This document shows positions 7,648 through 17,241 of a stretch of 64,000 nt of DNA, in pieces. Both the position numbers and the translations under genes were made by a program. This DNA is from an uncultured Megasphaera sp. GTDB taxonomy: Bacteria; Bacillota; Negativicutes; Veillonellales; Megasphaeraceae. Location: contig UQHB01000011.1 in NCBI GenBank assembly GCA_900540735.1, positions 1-64,000 on the forward strand, given 5' to 3'. The notes below the pieces were generated by a model. That model searched no databases and was not told the DNA's origin. It saw only the letters and a program-made list of their open reading frames with translations. Numbering within the stretch: the first letter of the stretch is position 1; each line of letters begins with the position of its first letter.

Positions 7648-8418
7648 ATGAGCGAATTATTAAGAGTAGAAGGATTGCATATTGCTGTCGAAGGCAAAGA
7701 AATCCTGCGAGGACTCGATTTAACGATAAACACAGGAGAAACTCATGTTATTATGGGCTCGAACGGTGCTGGTAAATCAACATTGTTCAATGCCATCATG
7801 GGGAATCCTAAATATAAAGTAACAGCTGGTAAGATTTTCTTTGAAGGGAAAGACATTACAGACGCACCGGTTAACGAACGTGCTAAAGCAGGTATCTTCA
7901 TGGCTTTCCAGGCACCGATTTCCGTCCAAGGCATTACGCTGGAAAACTTCATCCGTAACGCTAAAGGCACGATTACTGGCGAAAACCAACGTATCATGCC
8001 GTTCCGTAAAAAACTCCGTGCCCAAATGGAAGAATTGTCCATGGATAAATCCTATGCTGAACGGTATGTCAATGACGGCTTCTCCGGTGGCGAACGGAAA
8101 AAATCGGAAATTCTCCAAATGACCATGCTCGACCCGAAACTGACCATGCTCGACGAAATCGACTCCGGCCTTGACGTCGATGCTGTCCGTATCGTTTCCG
8201 AAGCCGTTGCTAAATACCGTAACGAAAATAACTCCATCTTAGTTATTACGCATCATAGCGAAATTTTGCAGCACTTAAAACCGGACTTCGTTCATGTTCT
8301 CATTCATGGCCGCATCGTCAAGACTGGCGACGGTTCCCTCATTCAGGAAATCGAAAAGAACGGCTACGACGAATTTAAAGAAGAAGCAAAAGAAGAAGAC
8401 AAAGAATTAAACGCGTAA
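7648..8418 (+). CDS. sufC: Fe-S cluster assembly ATPase SufC
   Basis: A 256-residue ABC-type ATPase of the SUF scaffold complex SufBC2D. The Walker A GSNGAGKS lies near residues 37-44, the signature FSGGERKKSEIL near 150, and Walker B LTMLDEIDSGLD follows; these are standard for SufC. The ATG at 7648 follows AGGAG by 11 bases. An in-frame GTG at 7636 overlaps that site and is less likely. First gene of sufCBDSU. Confidence 0.97.
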   Translation: MSELLRVEGLHIAVEGKEILRGLDLTINTGETHVIMGSNGAGKSTLFNAIMGNPKYKVTAGKIFFEGKDITDAPVNERAKAGIFMAFQAPISVQGITLENFIRNAKGTITGENQRIMPFRKKLRAQMEELSMDKSYAERYVNDGFSGGERKKSEILQMTMLDPKLTMLDEIDSGLDVDAVRIVSEAVAKYRNENNSILVITHHSEILQHLKPDFVHVLIHGRIVKTGDGSLIQEIEKNGYDEFKEEAKEEDKELNA

Positions 8419-8433
8419 TAGGAGGAAGTCTCT

Positions 8434-9882
8434 ATGGCTGAAGCTACAGATAAAAAGTATGCTGAAGAAAAGAACCGTGAAGACCGTATAGAAGTGGCTT
8501 CCATGGGCGATTTCAGCAACATGTATAACTTTAAAAAAGATTTCAAATATTCCTATAAAACGCAAGCTGGCTTGACCCCAGACGTAGTACGGGAAATTTC
8601 GGAAAAGAAAAACGAACCGAAATGGATGCTTGATTTCCGTTTGAAATCTCTTGAATTATATTACCAAATCGATTATCCAAACTGGGGTCCTGATATTAGC
8701 GGCCTCGATATGGATAATATCGTTACTTATGTCCGTCCGGACACGCATATGAAAGCAAACTGGAACGATTTGCCAGATGATATTAAAGATACGTTCGACC
8801 GCTTAGGGATTCCAGAAGCAGAAAAAGAATCTCTTGCCGGTGTCGGCGCGCAGTATGACTCAGAAATCGTCTACCACAGCATTCAAGAAGACCTAGTTAA
8901 ACAAGGCGTTATTTATACCGACTTTGATACGGCGCTGAAAAAATATCCGGACATTGTACGGAAACATTTCATGAAGCTCGTACCGCCAACAGACCATAAA
9001 TTTGCTGCCCTCCACGGTGCTGTTTGGTCTGGTGGTTCTTATGTCTATGTCCCAGAAGGGGTAGACGTAAAGATTCCGCTCCAAAGTTATTTCCGTTTAA
9101 ATGCTCCTGGTGCAGGCCAGTTTGAACATACTATGATTATCGTCGAAAAAGGGGCAAAAGTACACTTCATCGAAGGCTGCTCGGCTCCGAAATACAACGT
9201 TGCTAACCTTCATGCAGGGTGCGTTGAACTCTTCGTCGGTGATTATGCAACCTTGACCTATTCGACTATCGAAAACTGGTCGAAGAATATGTATAACATG
9301 AACACGAAACGCTGCATCGTCGGCAAACACGGCACGATTAACTGGGTAACTGGTTCTTTCGGCTCCCATACGTCTTGTCTCTATCCTATGAGTATTCTCC
9401 AAGGCGAAGGGGCACACTGCGAATTTACAGGCGTAACCTTTGCCGGCTCTGGCCAGTACCTCGATACAGGCTCGAAAGTTGTCCACAATGCACCGAATAC
9501 GACGAGTAACATCGATTCGAAATCCATTTCGAAAGACGGTGGCGTTTGCATTTATCGTGGTGCTGTCATCATCAATCCCCGTGCAGAAGGGGCTAAATCG
9601 AACGTTTCGTGCGAATCCTTGATGCTCGACGAACAGTCGCAGTCCGATACGATTCCGGCTATTGTCGTTAAAAACGATAACATTGACCTCGGTCATGAAG
9701 CTAAAATTGGTCGTATTTCTGATGACTCTATTTTCTACCTCATGACACGCGGCCTGAGCGAAGATGAAGCACGGGCTATGCTCGTTCGCGGCTTCGTTGA
9801 ACCAGTTTCGAAAGCATTGCCGCTCGAATATGCTGTCGAAATGAATAACTTAATTAACCTTGAAATTAAGAATTCCTTATAA
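8434..9882 (+). CDS. sufB: Fe-S cluster scaffold protein SufB
   Basis: A 482-residue core scaffold subunit of SufBC2D that builds 4Fe-4S clusters. SGGSYVYVPEGVDVKIPLQS and the C-terminal GRISDDSIFYLMTRGLSEDEAR are diagnostic of SufB. The charged N-terminal extension is normal. Start preceded by AGGAGG, 15 bases after sufC. Confidence 0.97.
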   Translation: MAEATDKKYAEEKNREDRIEVASMGDFSNMYNFKKDFKYSYKTQAGLTPDVVREISEKKNEPKWMLDFRLKSLELYYQIDYPNWGPDISGLDMDNIVTYVRPDTHMKANWNDLPDDIKDTFDRLGIPEAEKESLAGVGAQYDSEIVYHSIQEDLVKQGVIYTDFDTALKKYPDIVRKHFMKLVPPTDHKFAALHGAVWSGGSYVYVPEGVDVKIPLQSYFRLNAPGAGQFEHTMIIVEKGAKVHFIEGCSAPKYNVANLHAGCVELFVGDYATLTYSTIENWSKNMYNMNTKRCIVGKHGTINWVTGSFGSHTSCLYPMSILQGEGAHCEFTGVTFAGSGQYLDTGSKVVHNAPNTTSNIDSKSISKDGGVCIYRGAVIINPRAEGAKSNVSCESLMLDEQSQSDTIPAIVVKNDNIDLGHEAKIGRISDDSIFYLMTRGLSEDEARAMLVRGFVEPVSKALPLEYAVEMNNLINLEIKNSL

Positions 9883-9900
9883 GGGAGGGGGCGAATTAAT

Positions 9901-11040
9901 ATGCCAAAAGTAGTTCCTGTAGAACAACAATATAATCAGCTTCCCCGCCCGACATTCCGGTGGATGGAAGTAAACTTCTTGCCCTTAGATCCGCTTGCTG
10001 TCAAAGATGACCCGGCATTGCGGCCAGATGAACGGCATGAAGGCGACGTAACTGTCGATTTTTATTGCGGTAATAAAATTCCGGAAATTAAGGATTTTAC
10101 CGGCGCCAACCCAGAATCGTTAGCACCGACATTGTCTGAAAACAGCAATGGTATTTCCATTACCGTTCCTGATGGCAAAGCCGGGAAAGTTTGGCTTGAC
10201 TTTACGATTAACGAAGTGGCACCGCAGTACGTTGGCCAAGTGTATATTAAAGCTGGCCACGATAGCAAATTAGATGTCTATATGAGCTTTAACGGCGGCT
10301 CCATTAACGGCCTCGTTAATGTCTTTGAATACGTCGAAGCTGGCGATAACGCAACGGTTTCCTTAAATAAAGTACAGGTCAATGGGCAAGATACACGGCA
10401 CATTGAACATCGCTACGCCAAAGTTGGCGAAAGCAGCACCGTCAATTACATCAGTGCTGAATTAGGCGGTCATAAAACACTCGTTTACTACAAGAATGAT
10501 TTAGACCACGACAATTCTACGTTTAACAGCCATGCTATGTACATCGGCAATAACGACCAAGTCTTTGACTTCTCCTATTGGGTACCAACATCTGGCGTGA
10601 AAACGAACACCGATATTTTGACGACTGGTGCGCTCCTCGATACGTCGAAAAAATACTTCCGCGGCACGATTGATTTCCTCCGCGGTGGTAAAAAAGCCGT
10701 TGGTAACGAATCGGATGTATGCTTGCTCTTAAGCCCGAAAGTACATTCCATTTCCTTGCCGCTCTTACTTTGTAAAGAAGACGATGTCGTCGGTAACCAC
10801 GCATCAAGTGCAGGCCAAATCGACAAAGATAAATTGTTCTATCTCATGAGCCGCGGCTTTAATGAAGATGGGGCGCAACTGATTATTGTCGAATCCAATA
10901 TTCGCCCGGTTATCGATAAATTAGGCGATGAACTTCTCATGAATAAAGCCCTTCAGGCCGTTCGGTCGAAAATGGATTTTTGCGAAACGGAAGGTGAATG
11001 CAGTGATAAATGTGCGAAAAGATTTCCCAATCTTAACTAA
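9901..11040 (+). CDS. sufD: SufD-type scaffold subunit
   Basis: A 379-residue paralogue of SufB occupying the SufD position. The conserved beta-helix core is seen in the KNDLDHDNSTFNSHAMYIG segment, and the C-terminal helix KLFYLMSRGFNEDGAQ parallels that of SufB. The C-terminus adds a cysteine-bearing tail (DFCETEGECSDKC) with three Cys in about 12 residues, which is unusual for SufD and overlaps the sufS start region. GGGAGG precedes the ATG. Confidence 0.9.
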   Translation: MPKVVPVEQQYNQLPRPTFRWMEVNFLPLDPLAVKDDPALRPDERHEGDVTVDFYCGNKIPEIKDFTGANPESLAPTLSENSNGISITVPDGKAGKVWLDFTINEVAPQYVGQVYIKAGHDSKLDVYMSFNGGSINGLVNVFEYVEAGDNATVSLNKVQVNGQDTRHIEHRYAKVGESSTVNYISAELGGHKTLVYYKNDLDHDNSTFNSHAMYIGNNDQVFDFSYWVPTSGVKTNTDILTTGALLDTSKKYFRGTIDFLRGGKKAVGNESDVCLLLSPKVHSISLPLLLCKEDDVVGNHASSAGQIDKDKLFYLMSRGFNEDGAQLIIVESNIRPVIDKLGDELLMNKALQAVRSKMDFCETEGECSDKCAKRFPNLN

Positions 11041-12223
11041 AGTCCATAATGGACACCAATTAGTCTACTTTGATAATGCTGCAACGACGCAGAAACCGTT
11101 CCAAGTCATCCACGCTATGGTGGATCTCTTGGAACACCATAACGGCAACCCTCATCGTGGTGCCCATATCCTCAGTGTCGAAGCGTCGAAACTCTATGAC
11201 GATGCTCGTGATGCAGTGGTCAAATTAATCAATGCGCCAGGCCGGGAAAATGTCATCTTCGTCCGTAATGCCACGGAAGGGATGAACCTCATTACACGGA
11301 GCTATGCCGAAACGCATTTGAAAAAAGGCGATAAAATCGTCATTCCTATTTCGGAACACCATGCCAACCTCGTTACGTGGCAGCGCGTATGCCGCGTCAC
11401 TGGGGCCGAATTAGTCTACATGTACCTCGATGAAACAGGTCATTTCACAGACGAAGACTTTGCCAAAATCGACGAAAAGACGAAAATCGTTTCCTTCGCT
11501 GGTGTGAGCAACGTTCTCGGCATGAAAGTACCGGCTAAAAAGCTCATCGAAAAAGCCCACTCTGTCGGTGCTATTGCCATCTTTGACGGTGCCCAGGCTG
11601 TACCGCATATGAAAGTAGATGTCCAAGATTTGGACTGCGACTTCATGGTCTTTTCTGGTCATAAAATGCTCGGCTCTGCCGGGACTGGCGTATGCTACGG
11701 CAAAACCGCTCTCTTAAATGACATGGAACCGTTCCTCTTAGGCGGCGATATGATTGAATACGTCCAAGAACAGACGACGACCTTCAACGTCTTGCCGTTT
11801 AAATTTGAAGCTGGCACAGAAAATGTCGAAGGTGCTGTGGCTCTCCACGCTGCTATTGATTACCTCAATGACTTAGGATGGGATGAAATCGAAAAACACG
11901 AACACGAATTAGTCGTCCGTGCCCTCGACGGTATGCTGAAAATGCCGCATATCCACATCATTGGCAGTACGAACCCAGACGAAAAGACTGGCGTTATTTC
12001 CTTTACTATTGACGGCGTTCATCCGCACGACGTAGCGACTATTTTAGACAGCTACGGCATTGCTATCCGCTCGGGCCATCACTGCGCACAGCCTTTTGGT
12101 GCTCACATCGGCGTCGAAGCATCGTGCCGCATTAGCTTCTATGTGTACAACACAATTGAAGAAGTAGATTACTTCCTCGATAAATTACCATTAGTCCGGA
12201 AACAAATGGGCTATAAGGATTAA
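11003..12223 (+). CDS. sufS: Cysteine desulfurase SufS
   Basis: A 406-residue PLP enzyme taking sulfur from cysteine for Suf assembly. The PLP lysine lies in SGHKMLGSAGTG (near residue 220) and the catalytic cysteine in RSGHHCAQPFG (near 360); DNAATTQKP marks the N-terminal fold. The proposed start is GTG at 11003, eight bases after GGAAGG and overlapping sufD by 38 bases. GTG at 10994 is an alternative that adds three residues. Coupled translation with sufD is likely. Confidence 0.95.
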   Translation: MINVRKDFPILTKVHNGHQLVYFDNAATTQKPFQVIHAMVDLLEHHNGNPHRGAHILSVEASKLYDDARDAVVKLINAPGRENVIFVRNATEGMNLITRSYAETHLKKGDKIVIPISEHHANLVTWQRVCRVTGAELVYMYLDETGHFTDEDFAKIDEKTKIVSFAGVSNVLGMKVPAKKLIEKAHSVGAIAIFDGAQAVPHMKVDVQDLDCDFMVFSGHKMLGSAGTGVCYGKTALLNDMEPFLLGGDMIEYVQEQTTTFNVLPFKFEAGTENVEGAVALHAAIDYLNDLGWDEIEKHEHELVVRALDGMLKMPHIHIIGSTNPDEKTGVISFTIDGVHPHDVATILDSYGIAIRSGHHCAQPFGAHIGVEASCRISFYVYNTIEEVDYFLDKLPLVRKQMGYKD

Positions 12224-12239
12224 GGAGTGAACGACTGTC

Positions 12240-12692
12240 ATGGAAAACATGAACGAATTGTATTCCGATATTATTTTGGAACACAATCAGTGTCAAGAAA
12301 ACAAGCATCCCTTAGCTGCCTGTAATTTGCAGGAACGGGGTCATAACCCAAGCTGTGGCGACGATATTACCCTCCAGGCTGATATTCAAGACGGCATCAT
12401 TCAAGACGCTGCCTATACAGGTCACGGCTGTGCTATTAGCCAGGCTTCGGCAGACATTATGATTGACCTCATTAAAGGAAAATCTGTCAAAGAAGCACTG
12501 CGCTTAGTGGACCTCTTCCTCTCCATGATTAAACGGGAAGTGACAGACGATGATGAATTGGAAGAATTAGAAGACGCTATTGCCCTCAAAAATATTTCCA
12601 ATATGCCTGCTCGTGTCAAATGTGCTGTCCTCGCATGGCATACCTTAAAAGATGCCATTGAAAAAGGCGAAGCCAAAGACGCTGCTAAATAA
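12240..12692 (+). CDS. sufU: SufU-type zinc sulfurtransferase
   Basis: A 150-residue protein that accepts persulfide sulfur from SufS. The zinc ligand set expected for SufU is present: C39, D41 (NPSCGDD), C64 (GHGCAIS) and C128 (RVKCAVLAW). The helical insert before the last cysteine distinguishes SufU from IscU. Last gene of the suf operon, followed by a terminator. Confidence 0.93.
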   Translation: MENMNELYSDIILEHNQCQENKHPLAACNLQERGHNPSCGDDITLQADIQDGIIQDAAYTGHGCAISQASADIMIDLIKGKSVKEALRLVDLFLSMIKREVTDDDELEELEDAIALKNISNMPARVKCAVLAWHTLKDAIEKGEAKDAAK

Positions 12693-12710
12693 TTATAGTA
12701 TATACGAAAA

Positions 12711-12744
12711 AAACCGCAATCTCAAAAGAGGTTGCGGTTTTTTT
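12711..12744 (+). terminator. suf operon terminator
   Basis: AAACCGCAATCTC (12711-12723) pairs with GAGGTTGCGGTTT (12728-12740), with one G-T pair, around AAAA. A run of T follows. Confidence 0.9.
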
Positions 12745-12787
12745 GTATACCTTGTATGATACAAGAAAGAGACTTGCGAGGTAGACT

Positions 12788-13378
12788 ATGACAAATGTAG
12801 AGAAAATGAAACAAGGCCTGTGGTACGATGCCAATTTTGATGAAGAACTACTGCGTCTGCGCGAAGAGGCGGCAGACTTAGTCTTTCAATTACGCCAGAT
12901 TTCGCCGAAAGAAACGACAAAACGGGAAGAATTATTACGCCAATTATTTCCCCATTGTGGTAAAGATGTGGTTATCTTCCAGCCTTTAGCTGTAGATTAT
13001 GGCTTTCATACGTATATTGGCGACCATAGTTTTATAAATTATGGAGCCTATTTCATGGATGATGCGCCTATTCATATTGGTAGTCATTGCTTCATTGGCC
13101 CTAATTGCGGTCTCTATACGGCCATTCATGCAACCTTGCCGGATGAACGCAACGCCGGTTGGGAACAGGCTAAACCCATTAAGATTGGCAATAACGTCTG
13201 GATTGGCGGCGATGTGACTATTTTGCCGGGCGTGACCATTGGCGACGGTACTATTATTGGTGCAAAAAGCTGTGTGACTAAAGAGATTCCGGCTGGCGTT
13301 ATTGCTGGTGGAAACCCATGCCGGGTCATTCGTGCTATTACAGCAGACGATAGTATTTGGAAGGAGAAGAGCGTGTGA
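12788..13378 (+). CDS. Maltose/galactoside-type O-acetyltransferase
   Basis: A 196-residue left-handed beta-helix acetyltransferase. Hexapeptide-type repeats run from about residue 60 to 185 (PIHIGSHCFIGPNCGLYTAIH, then IKIGNNVWIGGDVTILPGV in the next turns), and the IHA histidine is the expected catalytic base. The N-terminal helical domain (KMKQGLWYDANFDEEL) matches the Maa family. It acetylates sugars from acetyl-CoA; the true acceptor is unknown. Its TGA overlaps the next gene's ATG. Confidence 0.9.
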   Translation: MTNVEKMKQGLWYDANFDEELLRLREEAADLVFQLRQISPKETTKREELLRQLFPHCGKDVVIFQPLAVDYGFHTYIGDHSFINYGAYFMDDAPIHIGSHCFIGPNCGLYTAIHATLPDERNAGWEQAKPIKIGNNVWIGGDVTILPGVTIGDGTIIGAKSCVTKEIPAGVIAGGNPCRVIRAITADDSIWKEKSV

Positions 13379-13860
13379 TGAAAATTCAACTCGTAGAAGC
13401 ATACGACCGCGTCGAGGACGTACGGCAAATCTTCGCCGAATATACGGCGTGGCTCTTGCAGTTAGACCCAAAGATGCAGGATAGTTTAGACCAACAGCAT
13501 TATGAAGACGAAATCCTTCATTTAGAAGTCAAATACGGTAAGCCCCACGGACGGTTGTATTTGGCCTGTATCGATGGGAGAGTCGCTGGCTGTGCTGGCC
13601 TGCGGCAAGAAGCAGATGGCATTGGTGAAGTTAAACGGCTCTTCGTACGGCCTGCGTATCGAGGCCATCACGTAGGCAAAGTTTTATTAGAACGGATTAT
13701 AGGAGACGCGAAAGCCATTGGCTACACGCGGCTCGTCCTTGACACGATGCCCCAAATGGCCCATGCTGTGCGGCTTTATACATCCTTAGGTTTCCGAGAT
13801 ATTCCTAAATACAATGACAATCCTGTAGACGAAGCTCTCTTTTTAGGGCGTTCTATATAA
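13378..13860 (+). CDS. GNAT-family N-acetyltransferase
   Basis: A 160-residue GCN5-related acetyltransferase. The acetyl-CoA binding segment VKRLFVRPAYRGHHVGKVLL contains the RGxxVG-type pyrophosphate loop, and LYTSLGFRDIPKYNDNP is the usual C-terminal signature. The start at 13378 is translationally coupled to the acetyltransferase before it (TGATG) and has AAGGAG upstream. Substrate unknown. Confidence 0.88.
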   Translation: MKIQLVEAYDRVEDVRQIFAEYTAWLLQLDPKMQDSLDQQHYEDEILHLEVKYGKPHGRLYLACIDGRVAGCAGLRQEADGIGEVKRLFVRPAYRGHHVGKVLLERIIGDAKAIGYTRLVLDTMPQMAHAVRLYTSLGFRDIPKYNDNPVDEALFLGRSI

Positions 13861-13872
13861 TAATGTATATAA

Positions 13873-13904
13873 AAAGAGCCTGGCTCATACGAGTCAGGCT
13901 CTTT
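13873..13904. terminator. Bidirectional terminator between GNAT gene and gltS
   Basis: AAAGAGCCTGGCTC (13873-13886) pairs with GAGTCAGGCTCTTT (13891-13904), with one mismatch, between convergent genes. Confidence 0.85.
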
Positions 13905-13915
13905 CGTATCTGCTA

Positions 13916-15184
13916 TTAGTGTAAAAGATTTAAGAAAATCGTCAGAATAGATGCATTGACTGGGTCGATGATGAGGGAGCCAATGAGAGGAATGACGAAG
14001 AACGCTGTCGGTGCAGGCCCGAAGAGTTCCGTCATAGCCGTCATGTTGGCAATAGCGTTCGGCGTTGCGCCGAGACCAAAGCCGCAAACACCAGAGGTCA
14101 TAACGGCAGCTTCGTAGCTTTTGCCCATGACGCGGAAGACGATGAAGTACGCAAAGAGGGCCATAAAAACGGCTTGGCTCAGTAAGAGCACAATCATCGG
14201 TACGGCAAGGTTGCTGAGCTGCCATAATTTTAAGCCCATGAGGACGCATGTCAAGAAGACCGTTAAGCCTAAGTTGCCCAGGACTTCACTTTCACGCTGA
14301 TAGACTTTGAAAGCATGCGTGAAATCAGCTGTATTACGGATAATGGCAGCGACGAGCATGGCCCCAATATAGGCTGGGAAGGTCAGGCCAATGCTGTCGA
14401 GGAAACTACTGACTAAGGTGCCGAGGCCCATAGCCAGGAAGAGATGGGCCATAGCATTCATGAAGCGGTAGTTATCGATTGTTTGGCCTACTTTTAAATC
14501 TTTTTTAATCAGTTCATCTGCTTTTTCTACGTCGCCCGCAACGGCTTCGATTTTGTTGACTTCTGATTGGTACGTTTCCGGGTCGAGCCGTTCTGTGTCG
14601 GCTTTACTGTGCAAATGGAACGTGTGCACCAGCCGTTCGCCAACAGGGCCGCCAATGATGCCGCCTGCAACGAGGCCGAACGTCGCCGCTGCTACAGAAA
14701 TAGTGAGGCCATTATCGAGGCCTGCTTTTTCTAAGACCGGCCCGAACGCCGCTGCTGTAGCATGGCCGCCGACCATGGGGATGGAGCCCGTAGCCAGACC
14801 CATTAAGGGCGTAATATCAAAGAGGGACGTCAGGCCAATGCCGATGACATCTTGACAGATAATCAAGACTGTCGTAATAATGGCCATTTTAAAGACGAGG
14901 ACACCGCCCCGTTTAATAAGGCTCAGACTCGCCGTATAGCCGACACTCGTGAAAAAGAGCATCATACAGATGTTTTGCATAATTGTATCTTGCTCGTATT
15001 TCCAGAGGCCGTTTGTATATAATATAGTATTAGTGAAAGCAAATAAAATACCGCCGACCACAGGAGCAGGAATACAATATTGCCGCAAACATTTGATTTT
15101 CATACGCATAAATACGCCTACGTAATAGACGATAATGGCTGCAGCAAGGGTTTGATAAATATTAAGGTTAATCGCTAATGGCAT
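13916..15184 (-). CDS. gltS: Sodium/glutamate symporter
   Basis: A 422-residue inner-membrane protein with about ten hydrophobic segments arranged as two inverted repeats. The N-terminal IPAPVVGGILFAF loop and the later repeats GGHATAAAFGP and GVCGFGLGATPNAIANM are the GltS re-entrant signatures. It imports glutamate with Na+. The start at 15184 has AAGGAGGAA upstream; the frame is open for 24 more codons that do not resemble the family. Confidence 0.93.
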   Translation of the reverse strand: MPLAINLNIYQTLAAAIIVYYVGVFMRMKIKCLRQYCIPAPVVGGILFAFTNTILYTNGLWKYEQDTIMQNICMMLFFTSVGYTASLSLIKRGGVLVFKMAIITTVLIICQDVIGIGLTSLFDITPLMGLATGSIPMVGGHATAAAFGPVLEKAGLDNGLTISVAAATFGLVAGGIIGGPVGERLVHTFHLHSKADTERLDPETYQSEVNKIEAVAGDVEKADELIKKDLKVGQTIDNYRFMNAMAHLFLAMGLGTLVSSFLDSIGLTFPAYIGAMLVAAIIRNTADFTHAFKVYQRESEVLGNLGLTVFLTCVLMGLKLWQLSNLAVPMIVLLLSQAVFMALFAYFIVFRVMGKSYEAAVMTSGVCGFGLGATPNAIANMTAMTELFGPAPTAFFVIPLIGSLIIDPVNASILTIFLNLLH

Positions 15185-15314
15185 AATAGCCCATTCCTCC
15201 TTACACGATACGTTATATGTACCGCAATGTATGTATGACAACTTATATAATAGCAAAAAAAACTAAACTGTACAATTATAAATACGTATAAAATTTGCAT
15301 CTCTTATATACTTT

Positions 15315-16529
15315 TTATATTTCGCATGATGAAATAATGTAAGGAGAATGAGTATAATCTTGCCGCCCTTGGCGATACGCAGGCTCTTGCATGGAAAGAG
15401 CTTGAAGGTCTGTGCCCAGGCAATCATAGTAGAACTGTTCTTGCCTTAAGGGGGAGAGCTTTTTCATATCCGTTGCGACTTTCGTGACTATAGGAATCCG
15501 CTTTTTACTGCCCTTCAGTAAGGCGCGCCCACGAGGGGCTACGGCGAGGATGCGGGCGTATTGGGGGCCGTCCGTATAGGAAGCTGTCACGATGGTACGA
15601 GGCAGGCGAAGCGTCGTGTAGACACCCATACGGCAGAGACGGCTGTACGAATAACGTCGTGTCTTTAGGGCCGCCATGGCTTCGTCCCATGTAGGAGCTT
15701 GCTGATACACGCGATGCCAGCGATTTTCTAAACCTTCTGTAAAGGCCGGATAGGTCTGCAAGACTGTAGGCGGCGTGATGCGGTTGGCATATAGGACGAG
15801 GTCATGGTAGCGGTCGTACGAGACCATCTGCCCTTGCTGAACGAGGGAGACTATATCCGTGTATTCGTCTGCTGGTACATAGGGCTTGATGGCTTCGATG
15901 TCGAGGGTCCTAAGGTGTGTGCGCAAGGCAGAAGCACTAGCAAAGGCACGATGGACAATCGGTGCATCGTGGGTCGTGCCGAGACGGCGAATAGGGAGGA
16001 GCTCCATGTGCGGTGCATAGGTCACGATGGCTTTCGTATATTCTAAGGCTAAGAGAGAGTTTGGCGAATCTAAGAGGGCTTGCTGGTCCGGGCAGCGTTG
16101 GCGCAGTGCTTCCGTTACGTATTGGCCATACGGCTGGCCTTGGTGATTTTGGATAGGTAAGTCTCGGATAGTAGTAGCTTCTTGCGCAAGTTGGCGAAAG
16201 GCAGCAGCTGTACCGGTTTCGACACCGCAAGCAATAGTATCACAGCCGAGTTTCGCTGCTAGTCGGACAGCACCACTGGCAAAGCCGTTGGCACTAGAGA
16301 CGGCATAGACGAGAGGCAGCTCTATGACGACATCGGCACCGTGGCGGAGTGCCCAAGCAGCGCGGGTCCATTTGTCAAACAGGGCTGGTTCTCCGCGCTG
16401 AACGAAGGCACCGCTCATGATGATAGCAAGAGACGCGTCATTTCCTACGTGCTGGCGAATGGCTGTGAGCAAATACTGATGGCCTAGATGGAAGGGATTA
16501 TATTCTGCAATGACCGCAATCGTTTTCAT
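15315..16529 (-). CDS. tmcAL: tRNA(Met) cytidine acetate ligase
   Basis: A 404-residue nucleotidyltransferase-fold protein of the TmcAL (YlbM) family. It makes N4-acetylcytidine at the wobble position of elongator tRNA-Met using acetate and ATP. AEYNPFHLGHQYLL at the N-terminus contains the HxGH motif, and MSGAFVQRGEPALFDKWTRA follows, both diagnostic. The use of acetate fits an acetate-producing cell, and ackA lies nearby on the other strand. Confidence 0.93.
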   Translation of the reverse strand: MKTIAVIAEYNPFHLGHQYLLTAIRQHVGNDASLAIIMSGAFVQRGEPALFDKWTRAAWALRHGADVVIELPLVYAVSSANGFASGAVRLAAKLGCDTIACGVETGTAAAFRQLAQEATTIRDLPIQNHQGQPYGQYVTEALRQRCPDQQALLDSPNSLLALEYTKAIVTYAPHMELLPIRRLGTTHDAPIVHRAFASASALRTHLRTLDIEAIKPYVPADEYTDIVSLVQQGQMVSYDRYHDLVLYANRITPPTVLQTYPAFTEGLENRWHRVYQQAPTWDEAMAALKTRRYSYSRLCRMGVYTTLRLPRTIVTASYTDGPQYARILAVAPRGRALLKGSKKRIPIVTKVATDMKKLSPLRQEQFYYDCLGTDLQALSMQEPAYRQGRQDYTHSPYIISSCEI

Positions 16530-16620
16530 TAATTTTCTCCTCTTTATAATATATACGTTATTATACGGATAATTTTCCTCTTGGCAATGAAAAATTTCTC
16601 TTTTTATCGCTCTTGTAATA

Positions 16621-16629
16621 TGCTATAAT
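16621..16629 (+). promoter_or_regulatory. Extended -10 promoter for the lipoprotein-ackA unit
   Basis: TGCTATAAT is an extended -10 element. No good -35 lies 17 bases upstream. It is about 40 bases before the lipoprotein start. Confidence 0.5.
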
Positions 16630-16667
16630 AATTTTAGTCTGTAGAAAGCAATAGTATAGGTGATGGT

Positions 16668-17207
16668 ATGAAATATTGGAAAACCGCCGCTGTCATGCTC
16701 CTCATGGGCGCGTCAGTGACACTCGCCGGTTGTGGAACTACGCCGACGATGATGGAAGAGTATAGTTTTGGTCAAGTCCAGCTCAAAGCGGGAAATTCAG
16801 AAGTGTATATGGACAGTCCTTTTGATTTGGCCCATGTAAAACGGCAAGATAATGATAGCATGATGTACATTAATAAAGATGACCATGTCGTCATTGCCGT
16901 TACGTCCCAAGCCTTAACTAGCGGCAATGCGCAAGCCATGGCCGAGCAAGACGTGGCCACGCAAAAACAGACACTCCAAGCTACAGATCTGCAAACGAAG
17001 TTGTCTCCGACGACAGTCAATGGCAAACCTGCTGTAGAAGGAGATTACTCCTTTACAGTCGCTGTCCACGGCAACGAAGTGCCTATTGTCTCGCGGAATC
17101 TCTTCTTTGAAGATACAGACCAAGTATGGCATATTATGTACCAGTATCGTCAGTCTGACGAAATGGGCAAAGAAGTCACAGACTATGTCTTTGGTCACAT
17201 CCACTAA
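16668..17207 (+). CDS. Predicted lipoprotein, function unknown
   Basis: A 179-residue secreted protein. A lipoprotein signal peptide ends in LAGC, with the acylated cysteine at residue 22. The rest is soluble and moderately polar, with no recognised catalytic motif. It ends 34 bases before ackA and has no terminator, so the two are probably cotranscribed. The start follows AGGTGAT. Confidence 0.8.
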   Translation: MKYWKTAAVMLLMGASVTLAGCGTTPTMMEEYSFGQVQLKAGNSEVYMDSPFDLAHVKRQDNDSMMYINKDDHVVIAVTSQALTSGNAQAMAEQDVATQKQTLQATDLQTKLSPTTVNGKPAVEGDYSFTVAVHGNEVPIVSRNLFFEDTDQVWHIMYQYRQSDEMGKEVTDYVFGHIH

Positions 17208-17241
17208 AATTTATAAGACTAATGAAAGAGGGTAAATTAGC

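Noticed and set aside
9097..9696. A 199-codon minus-strand ORF inside sufB
   Set aside because: Shadow of strongly conserved SufB coding sequence without start signals.
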